Shown one piece after another: positions 63,801 to 64,000 of a stretch of DNA of 64,000 bases (position 1 is its first letter; the number at the start of each line of letters is the position of its first letter). Made by a program: the position numbers and the translations under genes. Origin of the DNA: Bathynomus jamesi (taxonomy: Eukaryota; Arthropoda; Malacostraca; Isopoda; Cirolanidae); NCBI GenBank assembly GCA_023014485.1, contig JAJOZX010009439.1, positions 22,501 through 86,500 of the forward strand. The letters are read 5' to 3'. Under the pieces are notes generated by a model. It had not been told where the DNA came from. It did no database searches and was given only the letters and a program-made list of their open reading frames with translations.

Positions 63801-64000
63801 TGCTCCCCGATGTACCCGTCTCCCTGATGAGGCTTCCGTTTCCAAGGCGGAGCTCTATGCCATTCTGAACGCTCTGGAGGTGGTGCGGGAGCATCCGGAT
63901 GGGTCGTTTGTCATCTATTCGGATTCCCGCAGTGCCCTGGATGGCCTGGAGTGTTTTGACCCTGTCCATCCACTGGTCAGACGAATCCAGCTACTGTGCC
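60807..64000 (+). pseudogene. LINE ORF2: endonuclease, reverse transcriptase, RNase H; broken and cut by window end
   Basis: The endonuclease comprises SSILHWNCRGLLANWENLAS, CVCLQETIL, LLLGDFNSRDPAWGDV and SYGSDHYLVCLE. RT follows with SSAPGPDDIPYDFIWNL, VPIPKPGKDPAEVAGYRPIA, QYGFRRFRGTLDPVL, GVPQGCVLSVSCFNLVMSA and an intact YADDLAVYA. In the first RT catalytic motif, FFG replaces FFD (about 62581, FFGVQKAYDTT), removing a catalytic Asp. A frameshift lies in a run of eight C at about 62890, and an in-frame TAG at 63121-63123 replaces the Trp expected after DSRLS. RNase H follows near 63740: VVVFTDGSRSSAGFGAAAV, KAELYAILNALEVV and VIYSDSRSALDGL. The gene continues past 64000. Confidence 0.88.

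Larger units (their letters stand above)
58413..64000 (+). mobile_element. GC-rich LINE (I-clade-like), truncated by window end
   Basis: From 58413 the base composition becomes GC-rich and stays so to the end of the window. A leader of about 550 bp, a gag-like ORF1 with CCHC knuckles, and an ORF2 with endonuclease, RT and RNase H are in the canonical order. The 5' leader seems present, so this may be full length, but the 3' end is beyond 64000. Confidence 0.88.

Overview
The window looks like repeat-dominated, AT-rich nuclear DNA from an arthropod, most likely a decapod crustacean. I infer this from the transposon fauna: the Jockey-type and CR1-type LINE proteins closely resemble families I know from crab, shrimp and crayfish genomes, and long (TA)n arrays, a (TTAGG)-like tract and a Polinton are also present. 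I see no convincing host gene, no rRNA, no CRISPR array and no bacterial-type operon. Almost everything I can read is a mobile element, and most copies are broken.

Layout. 0-5 kb: the tail of a Penelope-like element interrupted by a mariner-like element, a broken copy of a multicopy transposon-type gene family, and a foldback element. 5-10 kb: SINEs with tRNA-like heads and (TA)n tails, minisatellites, a dispersed repeat (here called R1) and two tiny palindromic MITEs. 10-13.3 kb: a CR1 LINE carrying a 440-bp MITE, followed by a second LINE on the minus strand. 13.4-15.6 kb: simple repeats, R1 and a mariner-like fragment. 15.7-32.1 kb: a decayed Polinton/Maverick. DNA polymerase B and three unknown ORFs are on the minus strand. 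The packaging ATPase, two conserved small proteins, integrase, minor capsid, pVI-like protein, major capsid and adenain-type protease are on the plus strand. A CR1 LINE splits its integrase and a hAT-type MITE splits its minor capsid gene.

32.8-43 kb: three diverged members of one hAT-like family. One is internally deleted, one is GC-rich with nearly intact ORFs, and one sits inside a CR1 LINE with a clean 8-bp target duplication. 43-48 kb: the 5' part of that CR1 (ORF1 with zinc finger and SGNH esterase) and a Jockey-type LINE. 48-51 kb: a second copy of the 1.5-3.4 kb gene family, a hAT-like MITE and an apparently intact Tc1 transposon. 51-58 kb: RNase H-bearing LINE, Jockey-type LINE and CR1 LINE fragments. 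58.4-64 kb: a GC-rich LINE with a CCHC gag-like ORF1 and an EN-RT-RNase H ORF2 that runs off the window.

The Polinton once encoded its own replication (PolB), integration and virion-like particle (two capsid proteins, protease, ATPase), but every key gene is now interrupted. The nesting of elements gives a readable relative chronology. The most unusual signal is a 208-bp near-identical copy of part of the Polinton minor capsid gene sitting inside the esterase domain of the CR1 that invaded that same Polinton.
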